Assembly: GCA_947456185.1 (NCBI GenBank)
Contig: CANGPW010000011.1
Span: 1-52,603, forward strand
Direction: 5' to 3'
Origin: Bacteroidota bacterium
GTDB taxonomy: Bacteria; Bacteroidota; Bacteroidia; UKL13-3
DNA: 52,603 nt
In this document: positions 19,393-29,494 of the stretch, piece by piece
Layout: every line of letters begins with the position of its first letter
How positions within the stretch are numbered: the stretch's first letter is position 1
Notes under the pieces: model-generated
Database searches by the model: none
What the model was told of the DNA's origin: nothing
Seen by the model: the letters and a program-made list of their open reading frames with translations, nothing else
Made by a program: the position numbers and the translations under genes

Positions 19393-19471
19393 GTTAAATT
19401 GCTATATTGCTATTTTATTGAATTGCTAAGTTACAAGTGCTAATTAATTTTATAATTATATAAAGTGTATT

Positions 19472-20413
19472 TTGCAAAAAATTTCAATTGAACTATCCAT
19501 TTTGAACTCACAAAACAAGAAATATTTAATTAGTATAGTGGGGCCAACTGCTATTGGCAAAACATCATTAGCTATTGAGTTGGCCAAATATTATCAAACG
19601 GTAATTCTTTCAGCCGATTCAAGGCAGTTTTATCAAGAAATTAGCATTGGCACTGCAAAGCCAAGTATAGATGAATTGAACCAGGTTCAGCATTATTTTA
19701 TCAATAATAAAAGTGTGGTTGATACATATTCAGCTGGCGATTTTGAAAAAGATGCCTTAAAACTTTTAGCAGAATTATTTAAAGAAAAAGACTTGGTAAT
19801 TTTAGTTGGTGGAAGTGGCTTATATATTAAAGCATTGTGGGAAGGGTTAGATGAAATGCCTCCATTAAATGAGGAACTAAGAAAAGCTATTATAAATGAC
19901 TATGAAACAAATGGAATTGGGTATTTACAAGAAAAACTTCAATTGCTGAATCCAGAAAAATACAAGAAAATAGATGTTCAAAATCCACAACGCTTAATGC
20001 GAGCCATTGAAATTGAAGAACAAAATATAACTTTTAAACCAACACAAATAAAAACACCAAGATTTTTTGAAACAATTAAAATTTGTTTGAACACCGACCG
20101 TGAAATATTATATCATAATATTAACAAAAGAGTGGATTCAATGATAGAAAATGGTTTGCTGAAAGAATGCGAACAAATGATGGAATTTAGAAATAATTAT
20201 GCATTAAATACTGTTGGTTATGCTGAAATTTTTAGCTTTTTTGATGGTGTTACTACTTTGGAAAAAGCCATTGAACTCATTAAACAACATTCACGAAATT
20301 ATGCCAAACGACAACTAACTTGGTTTAAACGTGAACTCGATTTAAATTGGTTTGAGCCAAATGAAATATCAAATATTATTGAATATTTAAATAATGAAAT
20401 TGAGCTAAAATAA
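19472..20413 (+). CDS. miaA: tRNA dimethylallyltransferase
   Basis: 'YLISIVGPTAIGKTSLAIELAK', 'VILSADSRQFYQEISIGTAKP', 'DLVILVGGSGLYIKAL'. TTG start in the ORF track; exact start uncertain. Confidence 0.95.
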   Translation: MQKISIELSILNSQNKKYLISIVGPTAIGKTSLAIELAKYYQTVILSADSRQFYQEISIGTAKPSIDELNQVQHYFINNKSVVDTYSAGDFEKDALKLLAELFKEKDLVILVGGSGLYIKALWEGLDEMPPLNEELRKAIINDYETNGIGYLQEKLQLLNPEKYKKIDVQNPQRLMRAIEIEEQNITFKPTQIKTPRFFETIKICLNTDREILYHNINKRVDSMIENGLLKECEQMMEFRNNYALNTVGYAEIFSFFDGVTTLEKAIELIKQHSRNYAKRQLTWFKRELDLNWFEPNEISNIIEYLNNEIELK

Positions 20414-20467
20414 TTGCAGAAAAATCTTAATTTCGCGCATCAAAAAAAATAAACTTAATAATAAAAT

Positions 20468-21199
20468 ATGATTGAATTTTTTACTTCACCAGAGGCATGG
20501 CTAAGCCTTTTAACTCTTACCATTTTAGAAATAGTACTTGGCGTAGATAATATTATATTTATATCAATAATTACTAGCAAACTTCCAAGAATTCAACAAC
20601 TTAAGGGAAGAAGAATTGGTCTGTTTTTAGCATTATTTATTCGTATAATCTTATTGTTTTTTATTAATAAAATAGTTCATGATTTAGTAGATGATTTTAT
20701 AACTATTTTTGGAATTGGATTTAGCTGGAGAGATATGATTTTACTAGTTGGTGGGGTATTTTTAATTTACAAAAGTGGCGTAGAAATATATGAGAAGTTG
20801 GAGAAAGAAGCTGAAGAAATTTCAACAAAAACATATAAATCGTTTTGGAATGTAGTAATGCAAGTGGTAATAATTGATATTGTTTTTTCATTTGACAGTA
20901 TATTAACAGCAGTTGCCATTTCTGACCATATTGAAATTATGGTAATAGCAGTTATTATTTCAATGATTGTAATGATGGTATTTGCTCAAAAAATAGGTGA
21001 TTTTATAAATGATAACCCTTCCATGAAAATATTAGCACTAGCATTTTTATTGATGATTGGTGGGCTTTTAACTGTAGAAGCATTCGATATTCATGTGGAG
21101 AAATCATATATTTATTTTGCATTAGCATTTAGCATATTAGTAGAAATGTTAAACCTTCGTTATAGAAAAAATATTACCAACGGAAAAATAAAACATTAA
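20468..21199 (+). CDS. TerC family integral membrane protein
   Basis: 'LTLTILEIVLGVDNIIFISII', 'VVIIDIVFSFDSILTAVAISDH'; multiple TM helices. Confidence 0.93.
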   Translation: MIEFFTSPEAWLSLLTLTILEIVLGVDNIIFISIITSKLPRIQQLKGRRIGLFLALFIRIILLFFINKIVHDLVDDFITIFGIGFSWRDMILLVGGVFLIYKSGVEIYEKLEKEAEEISTKTYKSFWNVVMQVVIIDIVFSFDSILTAVAISDHIEIMVIAVIISMIVMMVFAQKIGDFINDNPSMKILALAFLLMIGGLLTVEAFDIHVEKSYIYFALAFSILVEMLNLRYRKNITNGKIKH

Positions 21200-21216
21200 T
21201 GATATAATTTTTAAAT

Positions 21217-22074
21217 ATGGAAATTTTAAGCGGTATTTTAGTTGCAAAGCAAATAAAAACAGAAATAAAAACTGAAGTAGAAAGTTTAATCAATCAAGGT
21301 TTTAAAAGACCACATTTGGCAGCTATTTTAGTAGGTGCTGATGGTGCAAGCATAACTTATGTAAATGCCAAAGAAAAAGATTGTAAAGAAGTAGGTTTCG
21401 ATTCAACTGTACTGCGTTTTGAAGCTTCAATTACTGAGGAAGAATTACTAATAGAGGTGGAAAAAATTAATAATAATGCTGAAATTGACGGTTTAATTGT
21501 TCAACTTCCACTACCAAAACATATAAACGAAAAGAAAATAACTGAAACCATTAGTTGGAAAAAAGATGTGGACGGTTTTCATCCTTATAATGTTGGTTTG
21601 ATGTTTAAAGGATTACCTTGTTATTTACCCGCTACTCCTTTTGGAATTATTAAATTATTAGAATATTACAAAATTGAAACTTCAGGTAAAAACTGCGTAG
21701 TAATTGGCCGTAGCGATATTGTTGGAAAACCAATGGCTGCATTAATGCTTGGCAAAAACTGTACGGTAACAATTTGCCACAGTAAAACGATTGACATCAA
21801 TTCATTTACTCAAAAAGCTGATATCATTATTGCCGCTGTTGGAATTCCTAATTATGTAAAAGTAGAAATGATTAAAGAAGGTGCAGTTGTGATAGATGTT
21901 GGTATTACCCGAGTAGACGATGTTTCTGAAAAAGGATATAAACTAATAGGTGATGTAGATTTTAACAGCGCTGCAACAAAAGCAAGCTTTATTACTCCGG
22001 TTCCTGGTGGCGTTGGCCCTATGACTCGTGTTGGCTTATTGCTTAATACATTAATGGCAATAAAAAATAAATAG
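21217..22074 (+). CDS. folD: Bifunctional methylenetetrahydrofolate dehydrogenase/methenyltetrahydrofolate cyclohydrolase
   Basis: 'DGLIVQLPLPKHINEKKI', 'PATPFGIIKLLEYY', 'CVVIGRSDIVGKPMAALML', 'ITPVPGGVGPMTRVGLLLN'. Confidence 0.97.
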   Translation: MEILSGILVAKQIKTEIKTEVESLINQGFKRPHLAAILVGADGASITYVNAKEKDCKEVGFDSTVLRFEASITEEELLIEVEKINNNAEIDGLIVQLPLPKHINEKKITETISWKKDVDGFHPYNVGLMFKGLPCYLPATPFGIIKLLEYYKIETSGKNCVVIGRSDIVGKPMAALMLGKNCTVTICHSKTIDINSFTQKADIIIAAVGIPNYVKVEMIKEGAVVIDVGITRVDDVSEKGYKLIGDVDFNSAATKASFITPVPGGVGPMTRVGLLLNTLMAIKNK

Positions 22075-22109
22075 TTTTTTATCATTAGTATTAATTAATC
22101 AGCCATAAT

Positions 22110-23294
22110 ATGAGACCTTTTTTACTGTTATTCTCCATGTTTCCATTATTCATTTTTGGTCAAAATATACCTAAAATTGGAAACGATACTTTACTAGAAG
22201 TTGCCGCTTGGAATATTGAATGGTTTGGCGATACTGGTTACGGCCCAACTGATGAAACCTTACAGTTTAACAATGTAAAAGCGGTAATTGAAAAAACAGA
22301 TTTGGATGTTTTGGCTTTAGAAGAAATGAGTAATCCTACATCTTTCATTTCATTAAGCAATAGTTTACCTAATTATTCAAGTGTAAACAGTACCTTTTCA
22401 CAAACTCAAAAAATGTGCTTGTTCTACAAAAAAAGTATGTTTAATTTTATCAATGTAGAACATATTTTAGCTAGCAGTAATTATGATTTTGCCAGCCGAC
22501 AGCCTTTAATGGTAACGCTTGCCACCAAAGGCGACAGTTTAAATATTGATACCATGTATTTTATTGTAGTGCATTTAAAAGCCAATAGTGATGCCACAGC
22601 TGCTGGAAAATTAGAATCGTATAATAGAAGAAGACGAGCTGCCGATGCATTGAAAATTTTTGTTGAAACCACGCTTTTAAATAAAAAATATTTCATACTT
22701 GGCGATTGGAACGATCGGCTTGATTATTCTATTCATAATGGAATTGACTCTACACCTTTTAAGCAATTATTAGATGCTAAATATAATTTTACTACTAAAC
22801 CCTTAGCTGATGCAGGAAAAAGCAGTTATGCTTTTATGAATGGCTTTATTGACCACATGCTAATTTCACCTCGAATGGATTCATTTTATATAAAACAAAG
22901 CATGGGAGTTTTAGATAATCTAGGGCAATTTATTAGCAATTTTAGCAATAATACTTCAGACCACTACCCTATTTATGGTAAGTTTTTATTGAATAAAATA
23001 AAGTACGTAACTCCAATAGATACAATTCATCCCGATACTTCTCACGTTAACATTGCTGAATTAAATGAAAAGATTAAAATAAACATTTATCCTAATCCAG
23101 CCAAAGAAAATGTTACGATAGAATACAATGGATTTGAAAAAGAATTTATAGTAGAATTATTTGATTTTTCGGGTAAACTTATCGATTCAAAAACCATGAA
23201 TTCAACTATTTTAACTATGAAGTTAACTAATTACTCTAAAGGATTTTACACTTTAAAAATTAAAAATTCATTTTTTAAATTATTGCTAGAATAA
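22110..23294 (+). CDS. Secreted endonuclease/exonuclease/phosphatase (DNase I-like) protein with T9SS sorting domain
   Basis: 'LEVAAWNIEWFG', 'DVLALEEM', 'FILGDWNDRLDY', 'TSDHYPIYGKF'; C-term 'INIYPNPAKENVTIEYNG...GFYTLKIKNSF'. Confidence 0.88.
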   Translation: MRPFLLLFSMFPLFIFGQNIPKIGNDTLLEVAAWNIEWFGDTGYGPTDETLQFNNVKAVIEKTDLDVLALEEMSNPTSFISLSNSLPNYSSVNSTFSQTQKMCLFYKKSMFNFINVEHILASSNYDFASRQPLMVTLATKGDSLNIDTMYFIVVHLKANSDATAAGKLESYNRRRRAADALKIFVETTLLNKKYFILGDWNDRLDYSIHNGIDSTPFKQLLDAKYNFTTKPLADAGKSSYAFMNGFIDHMLISPRMDSFYIKQSMGVLDNLGQFISNFSNNTSDHYPIYGKFLLNKIKYVTPIDTIHPDTSHVNIAELNEKIKINIYPNPAKENVTIEYNGFEKEFIVELFDFSGKLIDSKTMNSTILTMKLTNYSKGFYTLKIKNSFFKLLLE

Positions 23295-23336
23295 CTAATA
23301 CTTTTTAATTCCCTTCTCAGTGCTCATTTCCTTATT

Positions 23337-23576
23337 TTACTCCACTTTCTGTCCATCTTCTCTAGGCCCTCTGAGGTGAATTACCAATCCATTTAAAAAG
23401 TTACGAAGAATTTGATCGCCACAAGGTTTAAAATTTGGATGGTCATCTTTTCTAAAAATGGCACCCAATTCGCTTTCAGAAATTTTAAAGTCTACTAACT
23501 TTAAAATAGCAATGATGTCATCGTTTTTTAAATGTAATGCTACACGCAATTTTTTAAATATATCGTTATTACTCAT
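23337..23576 (-). CDS. DUF1456 (YehS-like) family protein
   Basis: 'MSNNDIFKKLRVALHLKNDDIIAILKLVDFKISESELGAIFRKDDHPNFKPCGDQILRNFLNGL'. Confidence 0.85.
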   Translation of the reverse strand: MSNNDIFKKLRVALHLKNDDIIAILKLVDFKISESELGAIFRKDDHPNFKPCGDQILRNFLNGLVIHLRGPREDGQKVE

Positions 23577-23694
23577 AATTTATTTTTATATTTGAATTGG
23601 CATCAAACATAATTCTTATAATTATAAAAATGCTTATTGATATTTATAAATTTCAAATGCTTTCATTTATAAACTACAAAAAAGCTAATTAAAC

Positions 23695-24312
23695 ATGTGC
23701 TTTCATTCAAAACAAGGTAAAGATGCCCAAACATTAGAAAAACGATTCAAAGTAAAACTAAAATCGAATGATTTAGTGGTAACAGCAGATCGGTTTAATG
23801 GATTTACATTTCCCAAAACTCCAATCATTACCAATCAAAATAAACACGAAATTCAATTATTCAATTGGGGATTAATTCCAACTTGGGCAAAAGATGAAAG
23901 TATCAGAGCAAGCACTTTAAATGCTAGAATTGAAACAATTAATGAATTACCTTTCTTTAAAAACAATGTAAAAAACAGGTGTTTAATATTAGCCGATGGT
24001 TTTTATGAATGGAAATGGCTAGATGAAAAAGGCAAAGAAAAACAACAATATTTAATTTCATTACCCGATGACGAGCCATTTGCTTTTGCTGGTATTTACA
24101 GCGAATGGACGAATAAATACACAGGTGAATTATTACAAACTTATTCTATCATAACTACAGAAGCTAATCCGTTTATGGCCGAAATTCATAATACAAAAAA
24201 AAGAATGCCGGTCCTATTAACTCCCCAAAATGAACATGAATGGTTGAATGAAACAATCAATCCTAATGCATTTAAAGCCTGTAATATAAATTTAAAAGCT
24301 ACCTTAAGTTAA
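23695..24312 (+). CDS. SOS response-associated peptidase (YedK/HMCES family)
   Basis: Starts Met-Cys (catalytic Cys2); 'LNARIETINELPFFKN', 'RCLILADGFYEWKW', 'EIHNTKKRMPVLL'. Confidence 0.93.
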   Translation: MCFHSKQGKDAQTLEKRFKVKLKSNDLVVTADRFNGFTFPKTPIITNQNKHEIQLFNWGLIPTWAKDESIRASTLNARIETINELPFFKNNVKNRCLILADGFYEWKWLDEKGKEKQQYLISLPDDEPFAFAGIYSEWTNKYTGELLQTYSIITTEANPFMAEIHNTKKRMPVLLTPQNEHEWLNETINPNAFKACNINLKATLS

Positions 24313-24320
24313 ACAAAAAC

Positions 24321-24734
24321 CTATTTTACTGGTTGTTTGATTTCATTGATATTATGTTTAATTGATTCAAACAATTTCAATGTTTTTTCATCCATTTTAG
24401 ATTTTGAAGTGTCTAATTTAAGTTCCAAACTATTATACCTAGCAAGTGTTTCTGCCATTTTAGTTTTGGTAAAATCAGTAAAAGTATCAAAAATATTTGA
24501 ATGCAATGAAATAGCAGTATCTTCTATATCTAATCCTTGAAGCTCATCACTTTTCAAATCTCCTAAAATTAATGTATCACCATATAGTACTTCAACATAA
24601 TTCTTATTTACTGTCAATAAAGAATCAGCGAATATTTTAAAGGAAATTACCTCTGCATTTATTTTATCTTGTTCTGATTCACAGGAGAAAATAAATGTAA
24701 AAAAGAGCATTGCTAAAAGAGTTTTAGTTTTCAT
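24321..24734 (-). CDS. Putative lipoprotein, unknown function
   Basis: 'MKTKTLLAMLFFTFIFSCESEQ' is a lipoprotein-type signal. The second in-frame ATG is preferred to the ORF start at 24752. Confidence 0.65.
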   Translation of the reverse strand: MKTKTLLAMLFFTFIFSCESEQDKINAEVISFKIFADSLLTVNKNYVEVLYGDTLILGDLKSDELQGLDIEDTAISLHSNIFDTFTDFTKTKMAETLARYNSLELKLDTSKSKMDEKTLKLFESIKHNINEIKQPVK

Positions 24735-24769
24735 AATTTGTAATTCAATCATTCAGAAATCAAAATTCT

Positions 24770-26236
24770 TTAGCTGTTCTTATCAGGTATTCTTATCAAA
24801 GTTTCTAATAAATAAGCCCAATATTTTTGAACTGAACTTATTTGCACACATTCATCGGGCGAATGCGCTCCACGAATATTTGGTCCAAATGATATCATTT
24901 CAATTTTTGGATAATTGGTTCCTAAAATACCACATTCTAAACCAGCATGACATGCACTTACCAAAGCATTTTCATTGTAACGTTCGTGGTACAAATTACT
25001 CATTAATTTTACAATAGCAGCATCGGGCTTTGGCGCCCAACCGGGGTAAGAACCATTGAAAGCAACTTGCGCATCCATTAATTCAAAACAAGCTTTTAAA
25101 CCATTTGCCAAGTCCATTTTCTCTGAATCAACAGAGCTACGTGTTAAACATTGAATGCTGTATGTTCCTTGTTTTACCAATACTCTGGCTAAGTTATTGG
25201 AAGTTTGAACCAATCCTGAAATCTCAGGACTCATTCTATAAATTCCATTGGCGCAACTATAAATACTTCTCAATAATTTATCTTGAAATTGTTTTTCTAA
25301 AACAACGGTTGGTAATTCATTTTCTTCCAATAAAATTACCAAATTAGGATCAGTAGATTTATATTCCGCTTTAAGAATTTGCTCTTGATTTTTTATAAAA
25401 TCTACAAAATTACTTTCGTTGCTTTTTGGAAATACCACTATCGCAAACGACTCACGTGGTATGGCATTTCTTAAACTTCCACCATCTATGGTATTTATTA
25501 ATAAGCCAAATTCTGTTGCAGTTTGCAATAAAATTCTGTTCATTAATTTATTGGCATTTCCTCTGCCTTTATAAATATCCATTCCTGAATGTCCACCTGT
25601 TAAACCTTTTAAAGTAATTCGCTTTGAAATGAAATTTGTCGCAATACTTATTTCTCTGTAATTTCCTGTCGCAGTAACGTCAATGCCACCAGCACAGCCA
25701 ATTGTTAATTCATTATCGTCTTCAGTGTCCAAGTTCAACATGATTTCGGCATTTAGCAAACCACCTTTTAAACCCAAAGCACCCGTCATTCCTGTTTCTT
25801 CATCAATGGTGAACAATGCTTCAATAGCTGGATGAGGAATGGTTTTAGAAGCTAAAATAGTCATAATAGAAGCTACTCCAATTCCATTATCAGCACCTAA
25901 AGTAGTTCCCTTTGCTTTAACCCAATCGCCATCTACAAACATGTCAATTCCTTGCATATCAAAATCAAAATTAGTATCACCATTCTTTTGATGAACCATG
26001 TCTAAATGACTTTGCAAAGCAACCACTACTTTGTTTTCATAACCAGGAGTTGAAGGTTTTTTAATAATTACATTACCCGTTTCATCCTTCAATGTTTCAA
26101 AGCCTAAGTTTTTACCAAAATTCATCATAAACTCAATCACTCTTTCTTCCTTTTTTGAAGGACGAGGTACTGCGTTTAAATCTGCAAAATTATTCCAAAG
26201 TTCCTTTGGCTCTTGTTCTCTAACAGTGTTATTCAT
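24770..26236 (-). CDS. pepD: Aminoacyl-histidine dipeptidase (M20 family)
   Basis: 'VVVALQSHLDMVHQKN', 'GTTLGADNGIGVAS', 'ALFTIDEETGMTGALGL', 'LTGGHSGMDIYKGRGNANKLM', 'ACHAGLECGIL'. Confidence 0.95.
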   Translation of the reverse strand: MNNTVREQEPKELWNNFADLNAVPRPSKKEERVIEFMMNFGKNLGFETLKDETGNVIIKKPSTPGYENKVVVALQSHLDMVHQKNGDTNFDFDMQGIDMFVDGDWVKAKGTTLGADNGIGVASIMTILASKTIPHPAIEALFTIDEETGMTGALGLKGGLLNAEIMLNLDTEDDNELTIGCAGGIDVTATGNYREISIATNFISKRITLKGLTGGHSGMDIYKGRGNANKLMNRILLQTATEFGLLINTIDGGSLRNAIPRESFAIVVFPKSNESNFVDFIKNQEQILKAEYKSTDPNLVILLEENELPTVVLEKQFQDKLLRSIYSCANGIYRMSPEISGLVQTSNNLARVLVKQGTYSIQCLTRSSVDSEKMDLANGLKACFELMDAQVAFNGSYPGWAPKPDAAIVKLMSNLYHERYNENALVSACHAGLECGILGTNYPKIEMISFGPNIRGAHSPDECVQISSVQKYWAYLLETLIRIPDKNS

Positions 26237-26266
26237 TTTTTTAGTTTATTTGTTAACAAGTTTAAT

Positions 26267-26355
26267 GGTTGATAGGTTTATTGGTTAATAGGTTTAATGT
26301 GAGTTCAAATAAAAAATATCTTTTCAACTAATCAACTAATCAACTAATCAACCTA
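26267..26355. repeat. Inverted arrangement of TTGGTTGA/TCAACTAA-type short repeats
   Basis: ggttgataggtttattggttaataggttta (26267-26296) and 4 tandem octamers tcaactaa/tcaaccta (26324-26355), the last covering the stop codon of the ABC transporter gene. Confidence 0.8.
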
Positions 26356-28095
26356 TTTACGTTCACCAATTTGCTGACGCCACATGGCATAATACAAACC
26401 TTTTTCTTGCACTAATTCTTCGTGTTTTCCGGTTTCAATAATTTCACCTTTTTCCAAAACAAATATTTTATCAGCATGCATAATGGTTGACAATCGATGT
26501 GCAATTAACACCGTTATTTGTTCTTTTTTACTACCAATATTTTGAATGGTATTTGTTATTTCTTCTTCTGTAATTGAATCTAATGCAGAAGTTGCTTCAT
26601 CAAATACCAATAAATTAGGCTTACGCAACAATGAACGAGCAATGGACAAACGTTGTTTTTCGCCACCACTTAATTTCATTCCACCTTCGCCAATAACCGT
26701 TTCTATTCCTTTTTCACTTCTGGCTAATAAATTATTACAACTTGCCATTTCTAAAGCTTCATTTATTTGAATATTGGTAGCATTTGGCTTAACAAACAAC
26801 AAATTTTCTTTGATAGTACCACTAAATAACTGCGTGTCCTGTGTTACAAATCCCAATTGACTGCGAAGTTCATCTATATCAATTTCATTATAGTTTATGT
26901 TATTATAAACCACGTTTCCTTCCAAGGGAGTATAAAGTCCAACTAATAATTTAACCAAAGTACTTTTACCACTTCCACTTGGACCAACAAACGCAATGGT
27001 TTCCCCTTTATTTACCGTAAATGAAATGTTATTTAAAGCTTTAAATGATGCAGTTTTATGCTGAAAAACTACATTTTCAAAACGCATGGTATTGATTGCA
27101 TTCAATGGCTTTGGATTGATTGGCTTTACTTCTATTGGCGAAGCCAATATTTTTTGAAAATTAGTTAACGATGCTTCTGCTTCTCTATAACTCAATATTA
27201 CATTTCCCATTTCTTGCAATGGATTAAAAATAAAGAAGGAGAAGAATTGTAAAGTAATAATTTGAGCAACTACTAATTCACCTTTAAAAACCAAATACAT
27301 TAAAAAAAACATAATTGCTTGACGCAATGTATTTACAAATGTTCCTTGAACAAATGAAATACTTCTAATGCTTCGTACTTTTTTAAGTTCTAATTGTAAT
27401 ATTTTTTTAGTAGATATATGTAATCTTTTTGTCTCTTGATTGGTTAATCCTAAACTTTTTACTAATTCTATATTTCTCAAACTTTCAGTGGTTGTTCCCG
27501 CCAATAGCTTAGTTTCAGCTACAATTGTAGTTTGAACTTTCTTTATTTGTTTCGATAAATAATTGGTAATTGTAGCTAATATCAAACTTGCTACTAAGTA
27601 TATAATAATTAGAAATGAATTAACTTGTATGGCATATATAATGACAAAAACAATTCCTACCACCGAGAAAAACAATACATTGATAAAAATGGAAATGAAC
27701 TTTTCTGTATCCGTTCTCACTTTTTGTAAAATATTTAACGTTTCACCACTGCGTTGGTCTTCAAACTCACTGAACGATATTTGTAAAGTATGTTTTAAGC
27801 CATCGGTATACATATCGGCACCTAAACTTTGAATGACTAAACTTACAAAATAATCTTGAAATGCTTTTGCAATTCTACTGACCATTGCCACACTAATTGA
27901 GGCGAAAATTAAAAAACCAGCCCCTTTAATAAATTCATCAAAAGTGTATTTTAAAGGATTAGCAGCATAGTTACCAATTAATTTACCAAATATAATTGGG
28001 TCTAACAATGAAAAACCTTGGTTGATTAATGCAAAAACAATAGATATTATAACAAGTTTTTTATACTTCCTTAAATAGAATAATAATAATTTCAT
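26353..28095 (-). CDS. ABC transporter, fused permease/ATP-binding protein (exporter type)
   Basis: TM region, Walker A 'FVGPSGSGKSTLVKLL', signature 'LSGGEKQRLSIARSLLRKP', Walker B 'LLVFDEATSALD', 'VLIAHRLSTI'. Confidence 0.95.
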   Translation of the reverse strand: MKLLLFYLRKYKKLVIISIVFALINQGFSLLDPIIFGKLIGNYAANPLKYTFDEFIKGAGFLIFASISVAMVSRIAKAFQDYFVSLVIQSLGADMYTDGLKHTLQISFSEFEDQRSGETLNILQKVRTDTEKFISIFINVLFFSVVGIVFVIIYAIQVNSFLIIIYLVASLILATITNYLSKQIKKVQTTIVAETKLLAGTTTESLRNIELVKSLGLTNQETKRLHISTKKILQLELKKVRSIRSISFVQGTFVNTLRQAIMFFLMYLVFKGELVVAQIITLQFFSFFIFNPLQEMGNVILSYREAEASLTNFQKILASPIEVKPINPKPLNAINTMRFENVVFQHKTASFKALNNISFTVNKGETIAFVGPSGSGKSTLVKLLVGLYTPLEGNVVYNNINYNEIDIDELRSQLGFVTQDTQLFSGTIKENLLFVKPNATNIQINEALEMASCNNLLARSEKGIETVIGEGGMKLSGGEKQRLSIARSLLRKPNLLVFDEATSALDSITEEEITNTIQNIGSKKEQITVLIAHRLSTIMHADKIFVLEKGEIIETGKHEELVQEKGLYYAMWRQQIGERK

Positions 28096-28217
28096 GGAGA
28101 AAATTTACAAATAGAATGGCTGCAATAATACAGCCATTTATGTATAAGATTAATAATATTTTTGAAATTTTATTTAGTTTTATTGAAAAAAAATGAAATT
28201 CATATTCAGTTTAAAGC

Positions 28218-28253
28218 AAAAAAAAACTAAGCTCTAAAAAGCTTAGTTTTTTT
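28218..28253 (-). terminator. Rho-independent terminator
   Basis: aaaaaaaactaagct-ctaaaa-agcttagttttttt, just past the stop of the minus-strand CDS 28277-28963. Confidence 0.75.
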
Positions 28254-28276
28254 AAAAATTAACTAAATATAAAAAC

Positions 28277-28963
28277 TTAGTTTTTTGTAAATGTTTTAGA
28301 TATTACTTTTTCATCATCCTTGAAACGTAAAAAATAAATACCATTCGACAATTCTTCAATATTTACGTTTGCTTGTCCACCATTTAAAGTAAATGTTTTT
28401 ACTTTACTTCCTAAAATATTATAAATTTCTACTTGAAATGATTCTTTTGAAAAATACTTTAAAAATAATTCATCTTTAGCAGGGTTTGGGTAAAAACTAA
28501 ATTCTTTGTTTTGTTTCACTTCTTTAACAGCAACTCCCCATACCTTTCCCTCAACTGTAATTGTATCAGCAAATGAAGTTTTTGCACTTCTAACTACAAT
28601 TCGGGTAGTTCCATTTCCAGGGGTTCCATTAGGACTAAAATCTATCTTGAAATTTCCACTGTCATTTCTATTCTTAATAAAACTGCTTTTAAATCCTACA
28701 ACTCCACTACCTTCTAAACAAGTAAAAGGATCGCAAATTGACAAAACCCATGCTAAAGGCATTGAAACTTCTATCACTTCATAATTAAAAATTGAATCAG
28801 TAATATCATTACTTTTATTAATAAAATTAACATTTTTCTCAATTACATTTTTTGTACTTGCACCTTGTATTTTACTTAATTTCGGAATTAAAGTGAAATT
28901 TTGTGCTACCACAAAATTTGAAAGTACTAAAACTGATATTATAATTGTAAATATTCTTTTCAT
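28277..28963 (-). CDS. Secreted protein of unknown function with T9SS sorting domain
   Basis: Signal peptide MKRIFTIIISVLVLSNFVVAQ; C-term 'FSFYPNPAKDELFLKYF...GIYFLRFKDDEKVISKTFTKN'. Confidence 0.78.
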   Translation of the reverse strand: MKRIFTIIISVLVLSNFVVAQNFTLIPKLSKIQGASTKNVIEKNVNFINKSNDITDSIFNYEVIEVSMPLAWVLSICDPFTCLEGSGVVGFKSSFIKNRNDSGNFKIDFSPNGTPGNGTTRIVVRSAKTSFADTITVEGKVWGVAVKEVKQNKEFSFYPNPAKDELFLKYFSKESFQVEIYNILGSKVKTFTLNGGQANVNIEELSNGIYFLRFKDDEKVISKTFTKN

Positions 28964-29030
28964 ATATGTAATTTTATTTATATTGTTGCGGCAAAATTAA
29001 CATATTTTTTCTATTAAATTAACTAAAACT

Positions 29031-29465
29031 TTGAGAGTTATTATCATCAATGGACCAAATTTAAATTTATTGGGCACTCGTGAAACCAATATATACGGCA
29101 ATGATAGCTTTGAATCCTTTTTCAAAGTGCTTGAAAACACTAATAATCATTTAGTTAAACTTGAATATTACCAGAGTAATGTAGAAGGAGAAATTATCAA
29201 TAAAATACATGAAATAGCATTTGAAAAAGGGGAGAAATATGACGGAATTATCATAAATGCTGGTGGTTATACACATACTTCTGTTGCCATTGCCGATGCC
29301 ATTGCTGGAATCGATATCAAGACTATTGAAGTTCACATTTCCAATATTTTTGCAAGAGAAGAATACAGACATGTTTCTTTGTTGGCCAAAAATTGTATTG
29401 GTTCAATCAGTGGTTTTGGCCTAAAAAGTTATGAATTGGCTTTGAGTTATTTTTTAAAGCCTTAA
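29031..29465 (+). CDS. aroQ: Type II 3-dehydroquinate dehydratase
   Basis: 'IIINGPNLNLLGTRE', 'YYQSNVEGEIINKIHE', 'GIIINAGGYTHTSVAIADAI', 'EVHISNIFAREEYRHVS', 'GSISGFGLKSYELAL'. TTG start. Confidence 0.96.
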   Translation: MRVIIINGPNLNLLGTRETNIYGNDSFESFFKVLENTNNHLVKLEYYQSNVEGEIINKIHEIAFEKGEKYDGIIINAGGYTHTSVAIADAIAGIDIKTIEVHISNIFAREEYRHVSLLAKNCIGSISGFGLKSYELALSYFLKP

Positions 29466-29494
29466 AATAGTTTGATTTATTAAGTTAGTAAGTA

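Noticed and set aside
25105-25617. Plus-strand ORFs opposite pepD
   Set aside because: Antisense shadow ORFs without homology signals.
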